Shown one piece after another: positions 34,001-43,550 of a DNA stretch of 64,000 bases. Source of the stretch: Symmetrospora coprosmae (taxonomy: Eukaryota; Basidiomycota; Cystobasidiomycetes; Symmetrosporaceae); contig VUYT01000005.1 in NCBI GenBank assembly GCA_008802785.1, forward strand, positions 62,001-126,000. The letters run 5' to 3'. A model generated the notes under the pieces. That model did not search any database, had not been told where the DNA came from, and was given only the letters and a program-made list of their open reading frames with translations. How positions within the stretch are numbered: the first letter of the stretch is position 1; each line of letters opens with the position of its first letter. Both the position numbers and the translations under genes were made by a program.

Positions 34001-34878
34001 CTACGAGGAACCTCCAACCTGGGAGAGAGAGGAGGGTGCTTCCTGCATCAGCCATATCGCGATGCGCATCTACGAGAAACGCCAGCATCGTGACATACCT
34101 GCTCTATCACGACATCGATCGAGTCGTTGTCCTCCATGTCGAGCTTCGCTGGCGTGTCATCGGCTCCGATCTTTACTCCATCGTACAGGAATTTGATCTG
34201 TGCGCGTTGATTGGAAGCAGGTGTCGAGTAAGCAGGCAGAGTCGGAAGTTTGTCAGTTACCAGCTGCGGAAGTACGAGCGGCAGCCGAGCTGTAGAGCCT
34301 GAGAAGATGTCCAACGCACGGTAGCCCTGTCTTGTCCTGTGATGCGAGCGAGGGAGGGCGTCAGCAAGGAATGGCCCGCTTCTCCCTGCGCATGGGCGCA
34401 GAATAGAGACAAGCTGCTAGAAGCTTACCGTTTCGGTCAGCGTAAGCATTCATGAGCTTCCCGAGCTTTGTTGACATCTTGATCTGAGTGGGATAGAGGA
34501 TAGGGCAGGTCTTTGCGTCAGCTGCTTTGTCCATCACCGCTCTTGCGTGAGTGTAGACCGGGAGTGCGAAGCAGCGGCGTGCGACCCCGGGATCTGCAGA
34601 GGCTGCTCATGTCGCATCCTTTCCCAGCTCACCTTGAAGAATGTCTCTGCATGGCTCGAGTCGACGACTTTGACTGCATCGCGCGCGGGAGTTCAGGCGT
34701 CCAGACGACGAAGATCGTGCGGCAGATCACAGCGACAGCAAGAGGGGGAACAGGGAAGCAACCTCGTCATACATCAGCACGCTCTCGGGTCATACACTAT
34801 GCCCGCAGCTCACTCACTGTTGATGTGGTCGTCTCCTCCTCCCTGCTTCTGCTCCTGCTGCTCCTCGTTGTCGGACAT
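34001..34878 (-). CDS. SMT3: SUMO (canonical Smt3)
   Basis: Ubiquitin-like modifier. Six exons on the minus strand: 34878-34818, 34673-34633, 34483-34429, 34336-34320 (17 nt), 34197-34099 and 34018-34001 (18 nt), giving 96 aa. It reads as a standard SUMO: acidic/Gln-rich N-tail (MSDNEEQQEQKQGGGDD), HINIKVVDSSHAETFFKIKM, LMNAYADRNG, IKFLYDGVKIGADDTPAKL and DMEDNDSIDVVIEQVGG, followed by a two-residue SS tail to be cut off by a Ulp protease. The diglycine and stop sit alone on the 18-nt last exon. If that intron is retained, the frame continues EQVCHDAGVS and stops without a diglycine. It is head-to-head with a divergent SUMO paralogue. Confidence 0.93.
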
Positions 34879-35327
34879 TGCGTGTGGGTGTGGGCAGACG
34901 AATGGGGATGCGGGCGTTGCTCAAGGGCAGTGTGCTGTGTCGTTCAGAGCAGGAACGTATGCTGTGTGCGCGTGTGTGTCGAGAATGGGTAGGAGCCAGA
35001 GAGTGTGCCAGAGCAGGGGCACTCAAGGAGGGAGAGCGAGGCGAGGCAGAACATGAACTGCAACATGCTCAGCAAGGACGGTACCGGCCAGGTGATAGAG
35101 TCAATGCAGTACGCGTCCATCCACAGCGCCGTGAGCCCTCTGCATTGATATCTGCATCTCTCGCAGACCTGCCCGTGTTGTCTGTCGTACGCCACAATCT
35201 GTGCCTCTTCTACGCGTGTCAGCTTGCCCCGGTTGGCCTCTCTTGCCTCCAACACCACAACAGCAGCACCAGCACCAGCAGCAGCGACACAAGAGGGCCT
35301 TGCACATCTCTCCCTCGCTCGCGCACC
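34879..35327. promoter_or_regulatory. Shared upstream region of two SUMO-family genes
   Basis: 449 bp between the minus-strand SMT3 start (34878) and the plus-strand paralogue start (35328). CA/TG-rich stretches (gtgtgggtgtggg, gtgcgcgtgtgtgtc) lie near 34880-34980. Both promoters must be here. Confidence 0.5.
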
Positions 35328-36116
35328 ATGTCCGCCTCACCCCCTGGCACGCCCGCGAAGGAGGACAAGGCGAAGGTGCGTGAACGAGTCTCGTGCTCCG
35401 AGAACCAGAAAGGCCTTCGCGCGATCTGGCTTGGCCGAGCGCTGCGTCCCGAGGAGCTGGCAGGACGCAGACGATGAGCTGACATCCTCCTCGCCTCTTT
35501 ATCCCTTGTCTTGCTCCTCGCTCATCCTCGCAGATAACGGTGAGAGATCCTTCCTGCACAACAGGCGCACCTGGCTGTCGACGCGCCGGCAGACTTTCTG
35601 ACGGCACACCTTATGCATCCCATCGGGGCGCACTTGCTTCCTCTTTATTCGCAGATCCACATTGGCTTTCAGAGTGGCGAGCCACTAGCCGTCAAAGTCA
35701 AGCTGACCACGCAGTTCAGCAAGATTCGCAAGTCGGTGCGCGATGCCCCTATCACCCTAGTCAACACCTCCCTACCGCCTTGGCTAACACCTCATGCTTG
35801 CATGATGGCACCTACTGCGCACCTCCTACGAGCAGATTGCGGATCAGAAAGGCATCTCGCCAAAGTCCTTCAGTCTTGCCTTCGATGGGGAAAGGTGCGT
35901 ACAGGCGCGACTTGCCCTGCCAGTCGCGTAAAGATAGTCTGATGCCGTTCACCTCGTTGGCCACAACCCGACAGGATCAGCGACGAGACTACACCGAAAA
36001 TGCTCGAGATGTCGGACGGAGATCAAATCGACGTGCAGCTCGCACAGGTCGGAGGCAGTGCATTGGCATCTTCTCCGCGGCAGCATACTCAAAGCAGGCC
36101 CGCTTCGACGCGTAGC
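35328..36116 (+). CDS. Divergent SUMO-like protein (paralogue 1)
   Basis: Ubiquitin-like fold protein ending in diglycine. Exons 35328-35375, predicted micro-exon 35534-35539, then 35655-35735 (81 nt), 35836-35894 (59 nt) and 35975-36116: 111 aa (109 without the micro-exon). Core: ITIHIGFQSGEPLAVKVK, TTQFSKIRKSIADQKGI, FSLAFDGERISDETTPKM, EMSDGDQIDVQLAQVGG. The TTPKMLEM/DxI/QVGG block is the SUMO signature. After the GG comes a 19-residue basic/Ser-rich tail (SALASSPRQHTQSRPASTR), longer than in normal SUMO, which would need cutting before conjugation. Exon sizes and phases match the next gene, so the two are tandem duplicates; N-termini also agree (MSAxPxGTP). Whether it is conjugated or acts as a decoy or inhibitor is unknown. 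Confidence 0.8.
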
Positions 36117-36549
36117 CAACGTACGCTTTCTCTACCTTGCTCTTCTTCCTCCTCGTAATTCTCAAGCTCCCCAGAAGAGCACTCCCATAGTTGTTGTAGC
36201 ATTACAACCGCACTCGCACTTCCGCAAATTTACCGCCTGATACGCGTGCTGATCCGGCGCCGTATATTGATTGGTATTCTGTATATTTTGCTACAGATGG
36301 GTTTCCGAGTGCCTAGCTTTTCGTGTGGGCTAGCCCTGCGACTCCGGCGCGTAGGCAAAGGCTGGAGACTCTGCCGCCTCACTTGTTGAAAGGAAGACCT
36401 CCGAGCACACTCTAGAGGCGTCCCGCAGAACCGCCCGCTCTCCGCACCTCTACTTCGCGCCTTCCGGATCCACCTCGACAACACGCGAGTCACAGCCGAA
36501 GAGGTGCATAGCAACACCGACAAGCGATACATTCATTCCTGCGCGCAAT
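36117..36549. other. Intergenic between tandem SUMO-like genes
   Basis: 433 bp with the promoter of the second paralogue. No gene seen. Confidence 0.5.
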
Positions 36550-37303
36550 ATGAGCGCCCCTCCCGAAGGCACACCCACCCCGGGGAGCCCCACGGGTGAC
36601 AGGTCCAAGGTACGCGTTTCGCGACGAGAGTCCGGAACAGGCCTGCTTCTGGGCTGCTATGCACACATGACGAGCTCTCCGCATGCGTTTCTTCGAAGCG
36701 CGGTCCCGAAGGTCGGCTGACACGGCCCTGAGCTTCCATCTGTACTGCCTATATACCCTTTGCCCCAGGTCGAAGTGAGCGCGTGTCCGAGCTGTACGAT
36801 ACGGATGCACGCCACCTGTCTGGTTCCTCTGAGCAAAACCACTCCTTCGCGCCACGTCTCCGACTGCCCGTGTGTATCGCACGCAACAGATCAGTGTCCA
36901 GTTTCAGAACGAAGAAGCGACGAGGTTCCGGGTCAAGCCTACCACCAAGTTTGCCAAGATCAGACAGACTGTGAGCCCGCGATAGCCTTCGGCCGTTCGT
37001 GCTTACAGTAACGCGCTGAAGGCTGCGCTCGTCTCCTTCTTGTAGCTGGCTAAAACAAGGGGCGTCGACGAGCAATCGTTCGTATTGAGGCTCGGCGACA
37101 CAAGGTGAGCTCGCGCGTGCGAGCTAGCGCTGTACGGCCGTATGGAGTGACGAAGGGCTCTTCCTCTGCCAGCAATTCACGCGACTGACCTGTTACTTTG
37201 CTTCCTCCCTCTGCGAAGAATCAATGATGACGATACCCCCAAGATGCATGAGATGGAGGGTGACCTCATTGAAGCCCACGTCCACCAGATTGGCGGCAAC
37301 TGA
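36550..37303 (+). CDS. Divergent SUMO-like protein (paralogue 2)
   Basis: Exons 36550-36609, predicted micro-exon 36769-36774, then 36890-36970 (81 nt), 37046-37104 (59 nt) and 37219-37303: 96 aa. Core: VEISVQFQNEEATRFRVK, TTKFAKIRQTLAKTRGV, FVLRLGDTRINDDDTPKM, HEMEGDLIEAHVHQIGG, then a single Asn. By eye it is about 40% identical to the preceding paralogue over the ubiquitin-like core and clearly less like SMT3. The loop that is FLYDG in SMT3 is RLGDT here, so contacts with the E1/E2 enzymes may differ. The exposed end needs removal of only one residue to give a free diglycine. Product function is unknown; the family call rests on fold-wide pattern plus the conserved DTPKM..QIGG end. Confidence 0.8.
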
Positions 37304-37733
37304 GGCAATCAGACGACAGCACTGTATACTGTATCCGCCGCAGCATCAGTCGTACGAGACGGTCGGCCTGCCAGAACAGTAGCGTTCACTCAAGAGAGCA
37401 GTGGGATCGAATGATTGTGGGAGACCTCTTTGACTGGGTTGAGGGAGGGGGAACATCGCTGTTGTTGTTGCATAACATGAACATGAAAAGCAAGCGGCCA
37501 TATCGTGATCCGTTACCAGCCGCAGACTCAAGGTCGAGAAGAGAGCCGACCCGGAGACGTCCGGGCATCCCACTTCCGTCGAATGCGACGCATTCATGCT
37601 TCTCATCACCGCGCAATCCGCACAGATCGTTTTCAGCTACGAGGTCCGCTTGTATCGTGACTCCCTCATGTTTTCATCGCTCTGGTGCCACTCTGCTTCC
37701 TCATTCAGTTCTTTCCATCATCTTCATGCCGCC
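37304..37733. other. Intergenic, convergent 3' ends
   Basis: Between SUMO paralogue 2 and the 3' end of TOM70. No gene seen. If the last TOM70 intron is not spliced, that frame reaches a stop at 37705. Confidence 0.5.
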
Positions 37734-40354
37734 TCAGATCCTGCCCTGAGCGAGTCCAAGCTTGTGTGCATACTGCGGTGTTACGCACGGTCAGCCTTAT
37801 AGCACTGTGCTCGTGTTGGGTTCGCTGTACGCCCACCTCCGGGTATTTCTCAATGAAGTCGAGCTGCGCCCGCGTGGCATTCTCGTACGCAAGCGCGTTG
37901 ACAAGCTCCGGCTCGGTCCTTGCAACCTCCGCCGACTGCTGGAATGCCTCGACGGCCTCGTGCACCTTGTTCTGCTGCAGAAGCAGCTGGCCAAGCGTGG
38001 CGACGGCAATGTCGCATGACGGGTCGAGCTGGAGCGCTTCCCGGCAGATGGCCTCTGCCTCAGGCAGAGCCTGGCGCGACTGGTACAGGCAAAGTGCCTT
38101 GTTAACCATTGGCAGCACGTTAGTCGGTGCGCCAGGGCTGTCGAGTTGGATAATCAGGATCAGCCTTAGTAGCTTTGCAAGCCAAGCGGTTTGGGGCGCA
38201 CCTTGTCTTGGTCTTCTCGAGCGCAATGGCCTTGTCGAGGTTCTCGAGTGCAGGGGTGAACTCTCCTCGGTCGAGCAGGATCTCGCCATAGTAGTTGAAC
38301 CTGCGAATGGTTGTTTGCAAATCAGTGGCAGGCCACCGAGAACGGAGTAGGCTGAGCGCAGCCCACGCTTCCGGGCTCTCCTCCCCAAAGTCGCGGATAA
38401 TCTTCTTGAACATGTGCATGGCCTTCTCTGCCTGCTCATTCTTGTACATTGCCACCGCGAGCTGGATCTGCGAGAAGACGAAGCGGTCGTCGAGCTCTGT
38501 CGACTTGCGGTACTCTCCGATGGCCTCTTGGAATTGGCCGGTGATGAAGTACACCTGGCCACGGTGGTAGTAGATGTCCGGGTCGGCATCATCGATCTTG
38601 GCTGCCTCCTCGAAGGCGGCGAACGCGGCGCTTGGGTCCGAGAGCTCCATGTGAACGGAAGCCTTCTTGACCCAGGTCTGCGTGTACTGTGGGTACAGCG
38701 AGACACTCTCTTCCATGTCCGACAGCGCACCGGGCGCATCGCCAATGATGAACTTGAATGTTCCGCGCATGTTGAGCGCGCGTCCCTTGAGCTTGTCCTC
38801 GGAGATGCCCTGCTCGATAGCCTCGTTGAATAGCGAGAATGCGTGCGGATAGTTCTTGGCGTCGACGGCGTCGAAAGCCAGGAACAGCGTCTCATCGCCT
38901 TGAGACGGGCTCGACGGCTTGGTCGGACGGTCGCCTGCGGGAGCGACAGTGTCAACGAATAAGCAAATCCTCGTGATAGGACGCATCTGACTTACGATTC
39001 CGGAAAGCCTCCATGTATGCCTTGATGAATGTGGGACTGGGCAGTCTCGGCTCTCGGGTGCGCATGATGGCCGATCCCTTCTCTTGCGCAAGCTGCTTCA
39101 TGACTCTGTCGACTGCCTTGGCCATGCTCTCGTTCTGGAAGCCATCGATAATAGCGCCAGCCGTAAAGTCTGATGATTGCACCAAGCTTTGACCATCAGC
39201 TTTGCTCCGATCAGCAGCTCATGCTCGTCGACACCCACCACACAGGGCCTTGAATAGGTTCTCTTCGCCACCTAGTGCCTCCTGTGCCGAACCTCGTCGG
39301 TTCAGCGCCTTCACGTAGCTAGGGTCCAGTCTGAGGGCGTCTGTGCAGTCCTTGACCACCTCCTCATTCTTGTTCAGGTTCGTGTAGCCTGAAGCGAAGG
39401 CCAGAGATCAGCTGCTGTCAGAAAGGTAGACAACAGGCTGTAGTGCTCACACGCCGCGCGGTTTGAGTAATACACAGCCTGCTCGTCGCACTCGATAGCT
39501 TTGCTGTAGATCTCGATAGCCTCGTCGAACTTCTTGCCGGAGTAGGCCTTGTTGCCCTTGGTCTTGAGGTCCGCACCAATCTGTTTCCGGCGCTATTGAC
39601 AAGAGGCGAGGTCAGAAGAGTGCCAATGCCTTGACGTGCCCATGCGACCTCTCATTCAACTCACTTCGATGGGCAACGCGGCGAGCTGTGCCGAGGTGAG
39701 CTTGAGGGGATCTGTCGGTTCCGGAGGCACGTCAGCAGGCGCTTCAGCAAGCACGTCACGCCTAAAGCGGCGCATCGCAGTCCCTCTGCTCAGCTCACCC
39801 TCTGACTCCGAGTCGCCATCCGAGACGGTCGGACTCGACACTGACTTCTCTCCCGCTGCCGACGCTCCTGCACCGCCGGCTGCGGTCGCACTCGAGGTGC
39901 TGCCACCAGCAGAAGCCGTCGATTTCCTACTCTTCTTCTTCTTCTTTTTAGCAGCGGCCGCACTGGCTGCAGCGTTGCCAGACGCACGCTTGTCTGCCGC
40001 TCCCGTGGCTGCATCATCCTCATCCCCCGCTGCTGCATCCAGGTCCCCGTCCAGTTCCTGCTGCTGCTGCTTCTTCCTGCGCTCTGCATCGGACCGCTTG
40101 ACGGCTGGCGGTGGCCGCGTGTAGTAGTAGTAGCCCGCAGCCCCCCCTGCGACCACGACGCCAGCACCAGCTGCTATGATGAGCGCTCGACGGTTGCGCT
40201 CGACAAAGTCGGAAACCCTGCTCGAGAAGGGCGCGGCGGTAGCGGCAGCAGAGGACGAGCTCGCACCCGCTCCTGCCGCTGCGGTGATGCCGCTGCCAAG
40301 CTGTCCGTTGGTCGTGCTCGCTATCGAGCTCGCTGGGTGCGAATATCCTGACAT
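37734..40354 (-). CDS. TOM70: Mitochondrial import receptor Tom70
   Basis: Outer-membrane TPR receptor for carrier-type preproteins delivered by Hsp70/Hsp90. Eight exons on the minus strand: 40354-39665, 39592-39451, 39388-39244, 39186-38996, 38934-38367, 38300-38202, 38137-37837 and 37772-37734 (724 aa). N-terminal single membrane anchor (about residues 57-78, RALIIAAGAGVVVAGGAAGYYYYTR), then a long charged low-complexity linker, the Hsp-binding TPRs (KTKGNKAYSGKKFDEAIEIY, YYSNRAACYTNL) and the preprotein-binding TPR array (YYHRGQVYFITGQFQEAI, SPEAFNYYGEILLDRGEF, VLPMVNKALCLYQ). Intron positions were chosen for TPR continuity. The last one (37773-37836, CTGAC branch) gives YPEYAHKLGLAQG at the C-terminus. 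ATG 40354 was chosen so the anchor lies near the N-terminus; an upstream in-frame extension exists but is not family-like. Confidence 0.93.
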
Positions 40355-40631
40355 GTCTGCTGTTGATGCTGCTGATTCTCGACTGTCTGCCGTTCGCGGG
40401 TTCGGGAGAAAGTGAGAGAGGGGGCGATGACGACGGAGCACGGCACCCTCGCCCACGCGCAAGGATGTGACAAGCAATGCATCTGTAGCGCAACCGACCG
40501 TACACTCTCGATACACTGAGCAACTACCTCTAAGTGCGACAGAAGCCCGCCATCACTGCCACATCCATCATGCCTGGGCCGTAGGCCTTTTGTCCGCTCG
40601 TTGCGCCGCTGCAAGGAAATGATCATGATAC

Positions 40632-42407
40632 CTAAAGCCTCGCCCTCTCGTCTAACCCATCCAGAGCAGTCTCCAATCTCCTCTTCCACTCCGCCGCCAA
40701 CTCTTCATCAATCGCATTCCCATCAAACGAGACGTTCGCCGCTATTGTCCCATCATGTCCTCCCCAGATGCCAACGAGGAACTCGCCGTCCCGTGCTCGC
40801 ACATTCGCCCACGAGTCGCGGAAGTCGGCCAGAAAGCGGTCCTCCGGCACGTCCCGCTTGCCTATGCCGGCCTCGCTGGCAGAGTCGACGCCGTATTTTG
40901 AGACGTCCCACAGCGAGCGCCCAACGGAGCTGACTCCGCACGTCGCCATGTTCGGGCTAGGCTTCACCGCAAGCTTGCCTTGTGGGTTGAGCTTCTGCGA
41001 CTCGGCCTCGCCGCGCAAGTGCATAGGCAGTTTCGTCCACGTCCGCTCGATAGCTGCTATGTAGCCCGCTGGAACTATCCTCCCGGCTAGTCCCGCCGAG
41101 GCCGCTGCACTTGCCCGCGCACCCTTCTGGTACTGCGAGAGCTGCTTTGACGCTCGCTTCACCAGGAGCCGGAAGCGCTTGGCAAAATCCAGGTTGGATG
41201 GGAGGAACGGTAGCACGACACCGTCCGAGAACGTGAGCATCATGCTGTTGGGCGCCGAGTGGTGATTGAAAAATGGGCGTGGGTTGATTGGGAAGCTCCC
41301 AATGAAGGGATGTCGCGAGGCGAGCGGTTCGTCCGGGAAGCGCGATTCTTGCATTGACATCATGATCATGGCCACGAGGACAAAGCATCCCGCGCCTACG
41401 CTCGTTCGCGCCTCTTTACACAGGCGAATGAGCTTCGCTGATGCATCCTTCGAGATGTGCGCCTGAACGGTATAGCTGTTGAGCGGCGGGACCTTGCTGT
41501 AGTCGAGCAGGCGAGGGTAGCTTCGAGGTGGCGACTTGGCTTTCGATGCGGGTGTGGAGAAGCGCAGAGGGTTTTGAAAGGCTGGAGGTTGCGGATAATG
41601 GACATGTCGCAGGACTCGAGTAATTGCCCACGACCACCTTTGCCGAGCTTTGTTGCCCGCTACAGGCGGGTAGAGATCCTCCTGAGGCAGTGGCAAGCGC
41701 GTGGTGAACGTCGCTCGCTGGCAAGACGCCGCAATGTCGCGCTCGAGACTGGCGATAGGCGAATTGAGCAGATCCACAAGATGGCTGAGCCAGGTGTGAT
41801 TGGTGAGACCGTCGGATATCTGGTGGGCCATGACGAGCAGGAAGCGCAGGCGTATCCTTTGCGCTCCGGAGCCAGTGCGTGACTCGAGCGGGAAGACGAA
41901 GAGCTTCGATAGCGCTTTGCTCGGGTCTACGACGCGTGCGACGTTCATCGAGTGGCGGTAGAAGTCGACAAAGTCGATATTCTGGTGCGCGTCCTCCACG
42001 AAGGCAATGTGCGCATCGGACGCTACAAGGGCATCGCTTGAAGCCGCAGCAGGCTGCACCACAAAGCAGCGTTCGTCGTCGATACTGTCGGCGCGGGCGA
42101 GGAGGAGCGCGTGATGTAGCGTCAGAGCGGTCCAAGCGAGGCGGATCCGCCGCCGAAGCTGAGCAGGCGAAAGGTGCGATATGCAGTCGAGCTCGAGAGA
42201 CGCGTTGATGTCGGCTCTCCCCTCGTTGTGTATAGCGTCTAGATCAAAGCCGCGCTCGATGAGGCCCTGCGGTCGGAAGAGGGCACCGGTGACTGCGGCT
42301 CCGTCCGCCTCGCTGGGCAACGGTCGCCAGGCATGGTAGGATGTGGCATATCGATCTAGCCAGTGTGCTGGAGCTTTTCGAGCAGCCTTGACTGCTGCTG
42401 TTGCCAT
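40632..42407 (-). CDS. Condensation-fold (AATase-like) acyltransferase, intronless
   Basis: A 591-aa single-exon frame from ATG 42407 (MATAAVKAARKAPAHWLDRY). The HxxxDG acyltransferase motif is present as HQISDG (in FLLVMAHQISDGL), preceded by a substrate-channel-like N-terminal half; later blocks are SFPINPRPFF, GRSLWDVSKYGVD and the C-terminal FLVGIWGGHDG. This organisation fits CoA-dependent acyltransferases of the alcohol-acetyltransferase/BAHD-like superfamily. It is distinct from the enzyme at 9262-10997. The frame is open further upstream to 42560 but without an ATG. The acceptor is unknown. Being intronless is unusual for a gene this long here, though not unique in the window. Confidence 0.78.
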   Translation of the reverse strand: MATAAVKAARKAPAHWLDRYATSYHAWRPLPSEADGAAVTGALFRPQGLIERGFDLDAIHNEGRADINASLELDCISHLSPAQLRRRIRLAWTALTLHHALLLARADSIDDERCFVVQPAAASSDALVASDAHIAFVEDAHQNIDFVDFYRHSMNVARVVDPSKALSKLFVFPLESRTGSGAQRIRLRFLLVMAHQISDGLTNHTWLSHLVDLLNSPIASLERDIAASCQRATFTTRLPLPQEDLYPPVAGNKARQRWSWAITRVLRHVHYPQPPAFQNPLRFSTPASKAKSPPRSYPRLLDYSKVPPLNSYTVQAHISKDASAKLIRLCKEARTSVGAGCFVLVAMIMMSMQESRFPDEPLASRHPFIGSFPINPRPFFNHHSAPNSMMLTFSDGVVLPFLPSNLDFAKRFRLLVKRASKQLSQYQKGARASAAASAGLAGRIVPAGYIAAIERTWTKLPMHLRGEAESQKLNPQGKLAVKPSPNMATCGVSSVGRSLWDVSKYGVDSASEAGIGKRDVPEDRFLADFRDSWANVRARDGEFLVGIWGGHDGTIAANVSFDGNAIDEELAAEWKRRLETALDGLDERARL

Positions 42408-42740
42408 TTTTCCTTGCCGTCGATGGGGCTGAAGGAGAAAGCAAGGCAGAGGCGGACCTGCAGCTGCGGCTTTCGTCTTGCCGACGCGTGCGCACCAGTC
42501 GATGATAAGCCTCGCCGGCAAGATGGCAATCGCGGCTGCAGAATCGCAATGACAAAGCACGTAGGATGGGTGAAGGGCAGAGGCGGAGTAGCAGCCCGTC
42601 TGCCCCTCTCCCTTTCAGCGAACCTGAGGCGGCTGCGATCTGTTGGTGACGGCTGGAGCGTCCGCTGAGGAACTGACATGCTCTCGCCCACTGTCGAACT
42701 GTCGCTACACGACGGTGACCACAGCAACCCTTCTCCACAC
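42408..42740. promoter_or_regulatory. Divergent upstream region
   Basis: Between the acyltransferase ATG (42407) and the first small membrane-protein gene (42741). An in-frame ATG at 42678 would lengthen the latter, but the ATG at 42741 puts the signal peptide at the N-terminus. Confidence 0.5.
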
Positions 42741-43118
42741 ATGCATCTACTCTCATTCCATTCCTCCGTCCTCGCTCTGTTCGTCTGCCTCTGCTGCGCT
42801 CTGGCAGCGCCTATCGATGTCACGGCACACAACGTCGACCTGTCAACTCGCACCCTCTATCCACGCGCGAAAGCGGACAACGGCAATGGCAACGGCGCAG
42901 GCGCCAATGCAGGCAAGGAGACCAGCACAATGGATGACTTGGAGAAGCAGATCAGAAAGCTCACAAAGGATCGGGATACGGCAATCGCGGTCGGCGCGAG
43001 TGTGGTCGGAGCCATCATCATTGTCGGTGGCGTGGTGACTTGCTGGATGAAGAGCAGGAACAAGAAGGCAGACCAAGCTGCCAGGCGAGCTGAGTACGAC
43101 GATGGCTACCAGAGATGA
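42741..43118 (+). CDS. Small signal-peptide + single-TM protein, member 1
   Basis: 126 aa, no introns. Signal peptide MHLLSFHSSVLALFVCLCCALA, then a short segment (APIDVTAH..) ending in TLYPRA, which looks like a propeptide with a dibasic-type/kexin-like cut after Arg; then a Gly/Asn-rich, charged ectodomain, a membrane span (AIAVGASVVGAIIIVGGVVTCW) and a cytosolic tail of about 23 residues that is basic then acidic/aromatic (ending YDDGYQR). Predicted type I surface or endomembrane protein. No family recognised. First of six such plus-strand genes within 7.5 kb. Confidence 0.7.
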   Translation: MHLLSFHSSVLALFVCLCCALAAPIDVTAHNVDLSTRTLYPRAKADNGNGNGAGANAGKETSTMDDLEKQIRKLTKDRDTAIAVGASVVGAIIIVGGVVTCWMKSRNKKADQAARRAEYDDGYQR

Positions 43119-43550
43119 TGCGCGGATGCTGGTAACCTGTCAGCAACAGACTGCAGCGCCGCAGGAAAGGCTTTGAAGCTGCGAACATGCTGGATAACCG
43201 TGCTTCTCTGTAGTCTTCATCCACCTTTACATTGCTAATCTGTAGCATGGGCACGCGCCAGATGACCGAGTCCTAGCATTGACCCTATCGCCCTGTCCAG
43301 CCTGAGCCTGCTGATTGCGAACTAACATCTGCTCTCCGCACCGCCTGCCCACAGGCCAAGCGTCTGTCTCACTGTTTAACTCTTTGTCGCTGTTGAGGCA
43401 GTGCATTTACGCTCCCTTTGAGGCAGGCTGGACCTGAAGCCAAATCAGGATGCCAGCCTTCACCCCGGCCTTGAGGAGAGTAGGGCGGCTCAGCTCGCCT
43501 CAAACCCGGCGGACACCAAACACATGCAGAGATTGTAGCGCATCTGCAGC
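43119..43550. other. Intergenic within membrane-protein cluster
   Basis: 432 bp between members 1 and 2. No gene or repeat seen. Confidence 0.5.

Noticed and set aside
35540-36115. Open frame of 191 codons overlapping the first SUMO-like paralogue
   Set aside because: It reads through splice sites in another frame, is rich in Arg/Ser and shows no domain; the spliced SUMO-like frame explains the region better.
37705-37836. Unspliced C-terminus of TOM70 ending at 37705
   Set aside because: A good intron (GTGGGC..CCGCAG with CTGAC branch) removes it and gives a more family-like end.
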